Below are positions 1 to 6,710 of a stretch of 16,448 nucleotides of DNA, piece by piece. Origin of the DNA: Holophagales bacterium (GTDB taxonomy: Bacteria; Acidobacteriota; Holophagae; Holophagales; Holophagaceae); the NCBI GenBank assembly GCA_031281385.1, contig JAITFL010000018.1, positions 1-16,448 of the forward strand. Reading direction: 5' to 3'. Position 1 is the first letter of the stretch, and every line of letters begins with the position of its first letter. A program made the translations under genes and the position numbers. The notes beneath the pieces are model-generated. The model worked only from the letters and a program-made list of their open reading frames with translations. It was not told where the DNA came from and made no database searches.

Positions 1-297
1 ATTCATCCAAACATAGAGAGTTTGTTGCAGAGGTTCGTATATTACTGTCTGAAAATCACTGATTTTAGGCATGTTATTTCAGGCGGCGCACAGCCACAAA
101 TAACAAAAGAACCAATGTCGAAGATTCGTATCCCACTTCCCCCCCTTTCCGAACAAGACCGCATCGTCTCCATCCTCGACCGCTTCGATGCACTGACGGC
201 GGACATCTCCAGCGGCCTGCCCGCCGAGATAGCGGCGCGGAAAAAGCAGTACGAATACTACAGGGACAAGCTGCTGACGTTCAAGGAAAAGGATTAG
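1..297 (+). CDS. hsdS: Type I restriction enzyme specificity subunit HsdS, C-terminal fragment
   Basis: The frame is open from base 1, so only the last 98 codons lie in the window. HsdS recognises the bipartite DNA target and docks HsdM and HsdR. The visible part is the end of the second target-recognition domain and the C-terminal conserved region. It carries the family hallmark IPLPPLSEQDRIVSILDRFD, then a charged helical arm ending in YYRDKLLTFKEKD and TAG. The hallmark and the arm match the usual HsdS C-terminus, so this end is intact. A second, diverged copy of the last 20 codons lies just before hsdR. The target sequence cannot be inferred because most of both recognition domains is outside the window. 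Confidence 0.93.
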   Translation: MHPNIESLLQRFVYYCLKITDFRHVISGGAQPQITKEPMSKIRIPLPPLSEQDRIVSILDRFDALTADISSGLPAEIAARKKQYEYYRDKLLTFKEKD

Positions 298-314
298 GGG
301 TCAGGGCAATGAAA

Positions 315-343
315 TTGGATGGAAATGAATAAAGGGGTAGAAT
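315..343 (+). promoter_or_regulatory. Possible sigma-70 promoter for the two-gene cassette
   Basis: TTGGAT (315-320) and TAGAAT (338-343) are separated by 17 bp, a standard spacing. The -10 matches the consensus at five of six positions and the -35 at only three. It lies in the 94-bp gap after hsdS, so the cassette could be expressed independently of the restriction operon. A short stem GCGGC/GCCGC (about 353-368) lies in the presumed leader. Confidence 0.3.
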
Positions 344-391
344 GATATTCACGCGGCTGCTGGGCCGCATCATGCCTAAAGGAGGCAAGCT

Positions 392-643
392 ATGAGTATT
401 CAAGGGGAAACCAGCGCTGCGCCTAGTGTCGGCGAGCCGCCCAAAAGCTATGAAGAGTGCCTGAAAGAGATTATGGACTTAAAGGCGGACAAGGACTACG
501 GGGACTGGGGAGCGCAGACTAGGCCAAACAAAGGGCGCGAGCTTACGCCCGAGTCGCTGGACATGTCGCCTGAGTTTGTGAGCAGCTGGGCAAAAAGAAT
601 GAACGAGCTTTTTGAAAACAGGTCGGCCACGGCAGGAAACTGA
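392..643 (+). CDS. Small unknown protein, first gene of hsd-embedded cassette (83 aa)
   Basis: I do not recognise this family. The start is well supported: a near-perfect Shine-Dalgarno (AAAGGAGG, about 378-385) precedes ATG 392. The product is a small, charged, soluble-looking protein with no signal peptide or membrane segment. It has a low-complexity N-terminus (about residues 1-18), a short acidic/basic central helix (PKSYEECLKEIMDLKADKD) and a second possible helix near the end (EFVSSWAKRMNELFE). Its TGA overlaps the next gene's ATG in TGATG, so the two are translationally coupled and their products probably act together. A small protein ahead of a larger partner would suit an antitoxin or accessory subunit, but that is only inference from layout. 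Confidence 0.7.
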   Translation: MSIQGETSAAPSVGEPPKSYEECLKEIMDLKADKDYGDWGAQTRPNKGRELTPESLDMSPEFVSSWAKRMNELFENRSATAGN

Positions 644-1104
644 TGAAAGCGTCCGACATTTCAGCATCCATATACGCTCAGTTTGAAAAGTTAAGGGCGG
701 TGATGAAAAATTCTGGGTTGCGGATGCTTCCCCCGCTAGTTGATATTGTGGGCGAATCCGTGGTTCGGGACTTGGGCCGCTTTGAGAGCTTCCATGAGTC
801 TGATAATTCCGAAGTCCACAAGCAGGCCGCGTTTCTTGTCTATTGGATTTCAAAGCTGAAACCAATAGCCATCCTGCCTTTTCACAGACACGACAAGTAC
901 ATCACTATCAACGAGAGCTTTGCTTTCACGTTAGCAATGCAGCTTTTGGGCATCAATTTCTCCGCACGAATTAGCATTGACTTCGAGGAGGACTTTGTTT
1001 ACAGCCTTTGCTACCGCGACACCAGCCCAAGGCAGATGTTTTATACCTTTATGATGCTAGACAGGCTAAACAAGGCTATCCCCGCTTCTGAGCAGATAAT
1101 TTAG
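643..1104 (+). CDS. Unknown protein, second gene of hsd-embedded cassette (153 aa)
   Basis: I do not recognise this family. ATG 643 overlaps the preceding stop by one base, with AGGA about 6 nt upstream. The protein looks soluble and mainly helical at its N-terminus (SIYAQFEKLRAVMKN). A hydrophobic/basic helix, KQAAFLVYWISKLKPIAIL, covers about residues 60-78. A polar, aromatic segment follows (PFHRHDKYITINESFAF), with further helices to the end. H81, R82, H83 and the downstream N/E pair could be functional polar residues, but I see no established catalytic motif. There is no signal peptide, and the central hydrophobic stretch is too short and charged for a clear membrane span. Its place between hsdS and hsdR resembles the R-linked ORFs (rlo, rhuM) of other type I loci, which suggests a defence, toxin-antitoxin or restriction-modulating role. 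Confidence 0.72.
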   Translation: MKASDISASIYAQFEKLRAVMKNSGLRMLPPLVDIVGESVVRDLGRFESFHESDNSEVHKQAAFLVYWISKLKPIAILPFHRHDKYITINESFAFTLAMQLLGINFSARISIDFEEDFVYSLCYRDTSPRQMFYTFMMLDRLNKAIPASEQII

Positions 1105-1145
1105 TGGGATTCCGCGCCCTATCCTTCACCCTGCCTTTTTGCTTG

Positions 1146-1208
1146 GCGGCGCGTCGGCAGGCCCAGGCCATCAGGAACAAACTGCTGACGTTCAAGGAGA
1201 GGGCATAA
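1146..1208 (+). pseudogene. Duplicate hsdS 3'-tail remnant
   Basis: Read in the frame ending at TAA 1206-1208, this gives AARRQAQAIRNKLLTFKERA. It aligns with the end of the real HsdS at 232-297 (AARKKQYEYYRDKLLTFKEKD) with one codon missing. At the DNA level 262-287 and 1173-1198 match at 24 of 26 positions, including 17 identical bases (271-287 and 1182-1198). Upstream of about 1143 I see no further HsdS similarity and no start codon, so it is a truncated leftover. It contains AAGGAG (1194-1199), which serves as the ribosome-binding site for hsdR. That function may explain why it survived. Confidence 0.8.
1194..1199 (+). promoter_or_regulatory. hsdR ribosome-binding site inside the hsdS tail copy
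   Basis: AAGGAG lies 9 nt before GTG 1209 and supports that start. It is part of the codons for F-K-E in the HsdS tail, so the signal is carried by the duplicated hsdS end. Confidence 0.65.
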
Positions 1209-4200
1209 GTGGGCGACTACAAGATACTTCTAAGCTCGGACGAGGCCACTGTGGTGGCCGAGTACGCCACAGAGTACAGGGCGGCGGCGGAGTACCAAAG
1301 CGAGGCGGATTTAGAGCGGGAGTTCATAAACCTGCTGCGGGGGCAAGGCTATGAGTACATGCGGATAAACGATGAGGCCCACCTTATAGCCAATCTGCGG
1401 CTCCAGCTTGAAATGCTGAACAGCTTTAAGTTTTCCAACGCGGAATGGGAGCAGTTTTTCAAAAATTCCCTAGCCAATTCCAACGAGGGCATCGAGGAAA
1501 AGACCAACAGGATTCAGGACGACTACATACAGGTGCTGAAGCGGGAAGACGGAACCACCAAAAACGTATATCTGCTGGACAAAGAGAACGTCCACAACAA
1601 CAGCCTGCAGGTGATCAACCAGTACGAGGAAGACGATGGGGCGCACAAATCTAGGTACGACGTGACAGTGCTGGTCAACGGCCTGCCCTTGGTCCACATC
1701 GAGCTAAAGCGCCGAGGCGTGGCTATCCGCGAGGCGTTCAACCAAATCAAGAGATACCAGCGCGACAGTTTTTGGGCTTCCAGCGGCCTGTACGAATATG
1801 TGCAGATATTTGTCATTTCGAATGGCACGCACACCAAATATTATTCCAACACCACGCGCCACGCGCACGTCAAAGAGCTTGGCGAGGGCGGGCGGCGCAA
1901 CAGCAAAAAGACCAGTAACAGCTTTGAGTTTGCGTCCTACTGGGCCGACGCCAGAAATAGGGCAATCCCCGACTTGGTTGATTTTACAAAAACGTTTTTT
2001 GCAAAGCACACGCTGCTTAGGATACTCACCCGCTACTGCGTGTTCACCAGCGAAAAGATGCTGCTGGTCATGCGCCCTTACCAGATAGCGGCCACCGAAA
2101 GGATATTGGGGCGCGTCGTTTCGTACTCCTATTCCAAAAAAACGGGCATTCTAGATGCGGGCGGCTATGTGTGGCACACAACGGGAAGCGGCAAGACGCT
2201 GACCAGCTTTAAGACGGCGCAGCTCGTGAAGGGCTTTGAGGGCATTGACAAGGTGCTGTTCGTGGTTGACAGGCTGGACTTGGACTACCAGACGATGAAA
2301 GAGTACGAACGCTTCGAAAAGGGCGCCGCAAGCAGCAATAAATCCACTGCCGTGCTGCAAAGGCAACTGGAGAACCCAAACGACCGCATTATAGTCACTA
2401 CCATACAGAAGCTAGATGTTTTCGTTGGCAGGTTCAAATCGCACGAAGTCTATAAAAAGCACGTAGTAATCATATTCGATGAATGTCACCGCTCGCAGTT
2501 CGGGGACATGCACAAAAAGATAGTAAAGGCGTTTCGCAACTACCACCTTTTTGGCTTTACAGGCACGCCCATCTTTGCCCAAAACGCTGGCAAGGCCGGC
2601 AACCCCCTGTTCAGAACTACAGAACAGGCCTTTGGCGAAAAGCTGCACACGTACACCATCGTGGACGCCATAGGGGATGGCAACGTGCTGCCCTTCAGGG
2701 TAGAGACCATCAACACCTTTAGGCGAAAAGACGGAATAATTGACAAGCAAGTGCCCGCCATAGATGCCGAAAGGGCCATCCGCGACCCGCAGCGCATCAG
2801 CTTGGTGGTTTCGTACATCATCGAGCACTTTGACCAAAAGACAAAGCGCAGCCAGCACTATTCGCACAAGGGCAAGCGCTTGGCTGGCTTCAATTCTATT
2901 TTTGCCGTTGATTCCATCCCAATGGCAAAGCAGTACTACGAGGAATTCAAGAAGCAGTTGCAAGAGCGCAATAGCGAGCTAAAAGTGGCCACCATCTTTA
3001 GCTACAGTGCCAACGAGGACGACCCAGAGGACGCACTGCCAGAAGAAAGCTTTGAAAACGAAAAGCTGGACAAAAGCTCGCGCGATTTTTTGGAATCAGC
3101 CATTGGCGACTACAACGCCATGTTTGGCCAGAGTTTTGACACATCGTCCGATAGGTTTCAAAATTATTACAAAGACGTTTCCCAGCGGGTGAAAGACCGT
3201 GAAATTGATTTGCTGATTGTTGTAAACATGTTTTTGACGGGCTTTGACGCGACCACGCTAAACACGCTGTGGGTGGACAAAAACCTAAAGATGCACGGGC
3301 TGCTGCAGGCATTTTCGCGCACCAACCGCATACTAAACACCGTAAAGACCTTTGGAAACATCGTATGCTTCCGCGATTTGACAAAGGCCACCGACGACGC
3401 CATAGGGCTGTTTGGAGACAAAGACGCTGGCGGCATAGTGCTGATAAAGACGTACGAAGAATACTACTACGGCTACGACAAAAACGGCCGACACGAGCGT
3501 GGTTTTGAAGAGCTTATTGGCACTCTGCGCTCGCGCTATCCCATAGGCCAGCTCCCTTCGAGCGAGGAAGCGCGAAAAGACTTCATCCACCTTTATGGTG
3601 CGATACTGCGCCTAAAAAACATACTGTCTGCGTTTGACGAGTTTGCCGGCAACGAGATACTCAGCGAAAGGGATTTCCAAGACTACCAAAGCATGTACAT
3701 TGACCTGTACCAAGAACTGCGCCCCAAAACCAAGGGCGACAAAGAAAACATAAATGACGACATTGTTTTTGAACTAGAGCTGATACACCAGATCGAAGTC
3801 AACATAGACTACATCCTGATGCTGGTGGAGAAGTACCACGCCGACAACTGCAAGGACAAAACTGTGCTGGTTGCCATCAAGAGCGCCATAGATTCCAGCA
3901 TCGAGCTTAGAAGCAAAAGAGAGCTGATCGAGCAATTCATCGAGCGCGTAAACGCGACTACGCTTAACAAGGGCGACTGGGAGCTATTTGTGCAAGAGCG
4001 CAAAGAAGAAGACCTAGCGGCCCTGATAGCCGCCGAAAGGCTTAAAGAAGAAGACGCAAGGCGCTTCATAGACATGGCCTTCCGCGATGGAGCGCTAAAG
4101 ACGATGGGGACAGACCTTGACAAAATACTGCCGCCCATGTCCCGTTTCAGCGAAAGTGGCTACGACCGCGCCAAGGTCAAACAGGCCATAATTGACAGGC

Positions 4201-4238
4201 TGGCGGAGTTTTTTGAAAAGTACGCAGGGCTGGTGTGA
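1209..4238 (+). CDS. hsdR: Type I restriction enzyme endonuclease/translocase subunit HsdR
   Basis: This is a complete 1009-aa HsdR, the usual length for the family. It is the ATP-driven DNA translocase that cleaves unmethylated DNA when bound to HsdM2S. The N-terminal PD-(D/E)XK nuclease shows D151, E165-L-K167 and the downstream QxxxY motif (Q179, Y183). The SF2 helicase motor follows: Walker A TTGSGKT (G326-T330), motif II DECH (424-427), motif III GFTGTP (449-454) and motif VI QAFSRTNR (700-707). All key residues are present and the frame is unbroken, so it looks functional. The GTG start directly follows the TAA of the hsdS tail remnant (TAAGTG) and has a good AAGGAG. A C-terminal helical region follows the motor, as in other HsdR proteins. 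In a simple hsdMSR operon it would follow hsdS directly; here about 0.9 kb is interposed. Confidence 0.97.
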   Translation: MGDYKILLSSDEATVVAEYATEYRAAAEYQSEADLEREFINLLRGQGYEYMRINDEAHLIANLRLQLEMLNSFKFSNAEWEQFFKNSLANSNEGIEEKTNRIQDDYIQVLKREDGTTKNVYLLDKENVHNNSLQVINQYEEDDGAHKSRYDVTVLVNGLPLVHIELKRRGVAIREAFNQIKRYQRDSFWASSGLYEYVQIFVISNGTHTKYYSNTTRHAHVKELGEGGRRNSKKTSNSFEFASYWADARNRAIPDLVDFTKTFFAKHTLLRILTRYCVFTSEKMLLVMRPYQIAATERILGRVVSYSYSKKTGILDAGGYVWHTTGSGKTLTSFKTAQLVKGFEGIDKVLFVVDRLDLDYQTMKEYERFEKGAASSNKSTAVLQRQLENPNDRIIVTTIQKLDVFVGRFKSHEVYKKHVVIIFDECHRSQFGDMHKKIVKAFRNYHLFGFTGTPIFAQNAGKAGNPLFRTTEQAFGEKLHTYTIVDAIGDGNVLPFRVETINTFRRKDGIIDKQVPAIDAERAIRDPQRISLVVSYIIEHFDQKTKRSQHYSHKGKRLAGFNSIFAVDSIPMAKQYYEEFKKQLQERNSELKVATIFSYSANEDDPEDALPEESFENEKLDKSSRDFLESAIGDYNAMFGQSFDTSSDRFQNYYKDVSQRVKDREIDLLIVVNMFLTGFDATTLNTLWVDKNLKMHGLLQAFSRTNRILNTVKTFGNIVCFRDLTKATDDAIGLFGDKDAGGIVLIKTYEEYYYGYDKNGRHERGFEELIGTLRSRYPIGQLPSSEEARKDFIHLYGAILRLKNILSAFDEFAGNEILSERDFQDYQSMYIDLYQELRPKTKGDKENINDDIVFELELIHQIEVNIDYILMLVEKYHADNCKDKTVLVAIKSAIDSSIELRSKRELIEQFIERVNATTLNKGDWELFVQERKEEDLAALIAAERLKEEDARRFIDMAFRDGALKTMGTDLDKILPPMSRFSESGYDRAKVKQAIIDRLAEFFEKYAGLV

Positions 4239-4299
4239 CGCTGGTTCCAAGTTGAAAAAATGGCTTATTTAGTGAAGCTCATAGGGTAATCTATTTCAG

Positions 4300-4872
4300 A
4301 TGGAATTAGACGCCGAAAAGGCCGCGCTGCGGAAACAGTTGAAGAAACTGCGGAATGGGCTTCCCGAAGAAAAGAGGGCGGAGTGGTCTAAGCAAATATG
4401 CAGCAACATCGAAAAATACTGCGTGAGCAAGCGCATACGCAAGGTGGCGGCGTTCTGGCCGCTTGGCTCGGAAGTTGACCTTAGGCCCTTGGTGTCATCG
4501 CAGCCAAGTTGGGTGTTTGTGTTTCCAAGGGTGGTTTCAACGCACCCGCCGCGATTGGCCTGGGGGCCGGAGCCGCTGGAACAAGGCTTATTCGGCCTGA
4601 TGGAGCCAGTGATGGCGCAGCACTTTTTTCCGCCGTCGCAACTGCTGCTGGTGCCTGGGCTGGGCTTCAACGGCAACGGTTTCCGCATCGGCTACGGCGG
4701 CGGCTTCTATGACGCGCTGCTGGACAGGGCGGGCGATGGCCTGATTACGCTTGGCGTGGCTTTTGAAGCCCAGATGGTTCCCGAATTGCCCATTGGACCC
4801 TTAGACCAGCCTGTGCAGGGCGTGGTGACGGAGAAGGGAGTTATGTGGATAAAGGATGAAGAGAAGGACTAA
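4300..4872 (+). CDS. fau: 5-formyltetrahydrofolate cyclo-ligase
   Basis: This cytoplasmic enzyme of about 190 aa converts 5-formyl-THF to 5,10-methenyl-THF using ATP and so recycles folate for one-carbon metabolism. The N-terminal helix is basic (LRKQLKKLRNGLPEEKRAEW). AFWPLGSEVDLRPL (51-64) is the family's early strand/loop with the E-x-D pair. The hallmark nucleotide/folate loop follows at 115-138: LLLVPGLGF, then GFRIGYGGGFYD (127-138). Length is typical. No Shine-Dalgarno precedes ATG 4300; a TAATCT hexamer lies 7 nt upstream. It lies 61 bp after hsdR on the same strand and probably marks the return from the restriction locus to core genome. Confidence 0.93.
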   Translation: MELDAEKAALRKQLKKLRNGLPEEKRAEWSKQICSNIEKYCVSKRIRKVAAFWPLGSEVDLRPLVSSQPSWVFVFPRVVSTHPPRLAWGPEPLEQGLFGLMEPVMAQHFFPPSQLLLVPGLGFNGNGFRIGYGGGFYDALLDRAGDGLITLGVAFEAQMVPELPIGPLDQPVQGVVTEKGVMWIKDEEKD

Positions 4873-4985
4873 TATCAGGTACAAGTTACAAGATGAAAAC
4901 CGTTGTTGCAAGCGGATCTGCCTCTTGCATTTACTGCGTCGGCAATAAGACTTTGCATAACTAAACGCTAGTTTCCAAATGACGC

Positions 4986-4991
4986 TATTAT
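4986..4991 (+). promoter_or_regulatory. TANNNT -10-like element at engB start (possible leaderless promoter)
   Basis: TATTAT ends 7 nt before the engB ATG (4999), so transcription would begin at or next to the start codon. There is no Shine-Dalgarno and no clear -35 at 17 bp. The rest of the 4873-4998 gap shows no terminator or other feature that I can support. Confidence 0.35.
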
Positions 4992-4998
4992 TAAAGCT

Positions 4999-5586
4999 AT
5001 GGCCCAACTTCTAGGCGACTTGCACTTCGTTGTCTCTGCTTCCGATGTTAAGCAGTTGGGGCATTGCTATGCCGAGGTGGCCTTTGTGGGCAGGAGCAAC
5101 GTGGGCAAGTCCAGCCTACTCAACGCCGTGGCGCAGCATAGGCAGTTGGCAAAGGTGTCAAAAACACCAGGGCGCACTAGGCTGATCAATGTGTTCCAGA
5201 CGGGCAAGGACAGGTGGGTGGTTGACCTGCCTGGCTATGGCTACGCTTCAGGCCCGGCGGCGGAGAGGGCCAAATGGCAGGGGATGGTAGAGGGATACCT
5301 GAAAGGAAGGCCCACCCTGCGCGTTGTGTTCGTGCTCATAGACGCAGAGGTGGGGCCAACGCCATTGGATATCCAGATGATAGACTGGCTGCGGGCCATG
5401 GAAATACCGCACAGGGCAGTGGCCACCAAGGCGGACAGGGTAAAGCCATCAAAGGCGCTGTCCCAAAGAAAGGACGTTGCCGCAAAACTAGGGCTGATGC
5501 CGGGCGACATCGCTTGGCTGTCCAGCACAAAGGGCTCTGGGATAGCCGATTTCCGCAGGGAAGTCGCCGATATGCTGAATCTGTAA
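4999..5586 (+). CDS. engB: Ribosome biogenesis GTP-binding protein EngB (YsxC/YihA)
   Basis: This 195-aa protein is a TRAFAC-class Era/EngB-type GTPase required for late 50S subunit assembly. All G motifs are intact: G1 GRSNVGKSS (31-39), G2 TPGRT (56-60) with the family-typical KTPGRTRLINVF context, G3 DLPGYGYA (76-83), G4 TKAD (143-146) and G5 SSTKG (175-179). Length and motif spacing are standard. The start has no Shine-Dalgarno but a TATTAT hexamer 7 nt upstream. It lies 126 bp after the folate gene with an apparent promoter of its own, so the two need not be co-transcribed. Confidence 0.97.
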   Translation: MAQLLGDLHFVVSASDVKQLGHCYAEVAFVGRSNVGKSSLLNAVAQHRQLAKVSKTPGRTRLINVFQTGKDRWVVDLPGYGYASGPAAERAKWQGMVEGYLKGRPTLRVVFVLIDAEVGPTPLDIQMIDWLRAMEIPHRAVATKADRVKPSKALSQRKDVAAKLGLMPGDIAWLSSTKGSGIADFRREVADMLNL

Positions 5587-5701
5587 TAGCGGATGCAAGG
5601 TGTAAGAGGCCGTTCAGCGTAGGCGTTCAATCTGTTTCTAGCTCCAGATTCTATCTTTCGTGCTCGGGGCGAACATTCTTGTGATTTGACCTAATTTATT
5701 G
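5587..5701. other. Non-coding spacer, left part of the 353-bp gap
   Basis: Between the engB stop and the dispersed repeat I see no gene, convincing terminator or promoter. The remainder of the gap (5844-5939) holds a possible promoter and the yip1 ribosome-binding site. Confidence 0.5.
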
Positions 5702-5843
5702 CCGGGTCGTGGAGCCCGCCCGAATGCTAAACTGGGGTGCGCTCGGTTGCATCGCTCGCAGGCTCGCGCTGCCCCGCTTGCACCCCAGACCCCGGGTACT
5801 CGTTTCGTCTACTGTCCTATGTAGGGGCTGATACATGGACATG
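5702..5843 (-). repeat. Dispersed repeat family A, copy 1 (inverted relative to copy 2)
   Basis: Read on the minus strand, this matches 12685-12853. The outer end (5817-5843 against 12685-12711) is a perfect 27-bp inverted match. The other end shares GCTCCA(C/T)GACCCGG (minus strand, 5715-5702). The middle is more diverged but keeps GAGTACC..GGGTCTGGGG and GCGGGGCAGC. Inside is a 9-bp perfect stem, CTGGGGTGC (5732-5740) with GCACCCCAG (5780-5788). Copy 2 keeps a variant of this stem. Structure plus an intergenic position suggest a REP- or MITE-like element. No terminal target duplication is obvious. Confidence 0.75.
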
Positions 5844-5901
5844 GCTTTGATGGGCGGGCGGATAGTTATGCAATTGCCTAAATAAGCATACCTTCAACAT
5901 T

Positions 5902-5910
5902 TGTGATAAT
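5902..5910 (+). promoter_or_regulatory. Possible extended -10 promoter upstream of the yip1-adaptor-permease operon
   Basis: TGTGATAAT has an extended -10 layout (TGN before a GATAAT hexamer, 5905-5910) about 30 bp before the first gene. No acceptable -35 is seen at 16-18 bp. It is the best candidate in the AT-rich stretch between the repeat and the gene. Confidence 0.3.
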
Positions 5911-5939
5911 CTTACTATTACAATTTTGACGGAGGCACT

Positions 5940-6707
5940 ATGTCGGACGAGCCCAGACGATCCCTTTATGGCGATGCAGACGCCAAAAGCGCGGAGGACA
6001 TCAAGCCGTTGGGCATGATGGACATTCTCTCTGGCGTTTTTTCAGAGCCAGTGGAGTTGTTCCAGCGCCTCTCCAAAAATCCACAGTGGATCGGAGCTTT
6101 GGTGATACTAACTGTATCGGCTATTTTGCTGACACTCGCGTGGGCTTACAGGGTTGATGCGGTGGATTACTTGATGGATCAGATGGAGCGAGTGGGTGGA
6201 GCGCAATTGGCCAAGCTATCTGAGGCCGACATTGAGCGCGTCGTGGAAATACAGGCGAGGTTGTTGGGGCCCATGAGTGCCATTTCTGTGCTTTTTATGA
6301 CCCCGATAGTCGTTTTCTTTTCAGGGCTCATCTGGTGGGGCATTGGGTTGATGTCCAGGGAAGATCAAAATTGGCGACCAACGTACATGCACGGCCTAGT
6401 CGCTGCGGCGGTGCCAGGTTTGGTGGCTGTCCCATACTACATAATTGGTGCGCTCATGGCCATCCTAAAACCAGTCGGGATGCTTAGACCAGACCAGATA
6501 ATCCCATCTTCCTTGGGCTTTTGGCTGCAGACGGACAATATAAAACTCTCTGTTCTATATGGCAAGATTGACATTTTTCTGTTGGCCGGCTACGTGATGC
6601 TGTTCTTTGCGATGAGGCACACGCTGAGGGCCAAGCCTTGGGGCGCGGCGCTTTGCGTGGTGCTGTCCTTGGCTATGGCGGCATCTTCGGTTTTGTTCGC
6701 GAAGTGA
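5940..6707 (+). CDS. Yip1-family integral membrane protein
   Basis: This 255-aa protein resembles the Yip1 domain family of multi-pass inner-membrane proteins, whose bacterial function is poorly defined. The cytoplasmic N-terminus (about 1-45) contains the family-like lead-in DILSGVFSEPVELFQRL before NPQWIGALVI. Five likely membrane segments lie near 50-70, 112-137, 150-176, 207-227 and 233-253. The start is secure: GGAGG (5931-5935) precedes ATG by 4 nt. It is the first gene of a tight operon, ending only 3 nt before the adaptor gene, so it probably assists or regulates the exporter encoded downstream. The family assignment rests on overall pattern and is less certain than for its neighbours. 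Confidence 0.8.
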   Translation: MSDEPRRSLYGDADAKSAEDIKPLGMMDILSGVFSEPVELFQRLSKNPQWIGALVILTVSAILLTLAWAYRVDAVDYLMDQMERVGGAQLAKLSEADIERVVEIQARLLGPMSAISVLFMTPIVVFFSGLIWWGIGLMSREDQNWRPTYMHGLVAAAVPGLVAVPYYIIGALMAILKPVGMLRPDQIIPSSLGFWLQTDNIKLSVLYGKIDIFLLAGYVMLFFAMRHTLRAKPWGAALCVVLSLAMAASSVLFAK

Positions 6708-6710
6708 TAG

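Noticed and set aside
1139..1354. A 71-codon + frame overlapping the hsdS tail and the hsdR start
   Set aside because: It is in a different frame from both, its only start is a TTG without support, and it overlaps the real hsdR N-terminus.
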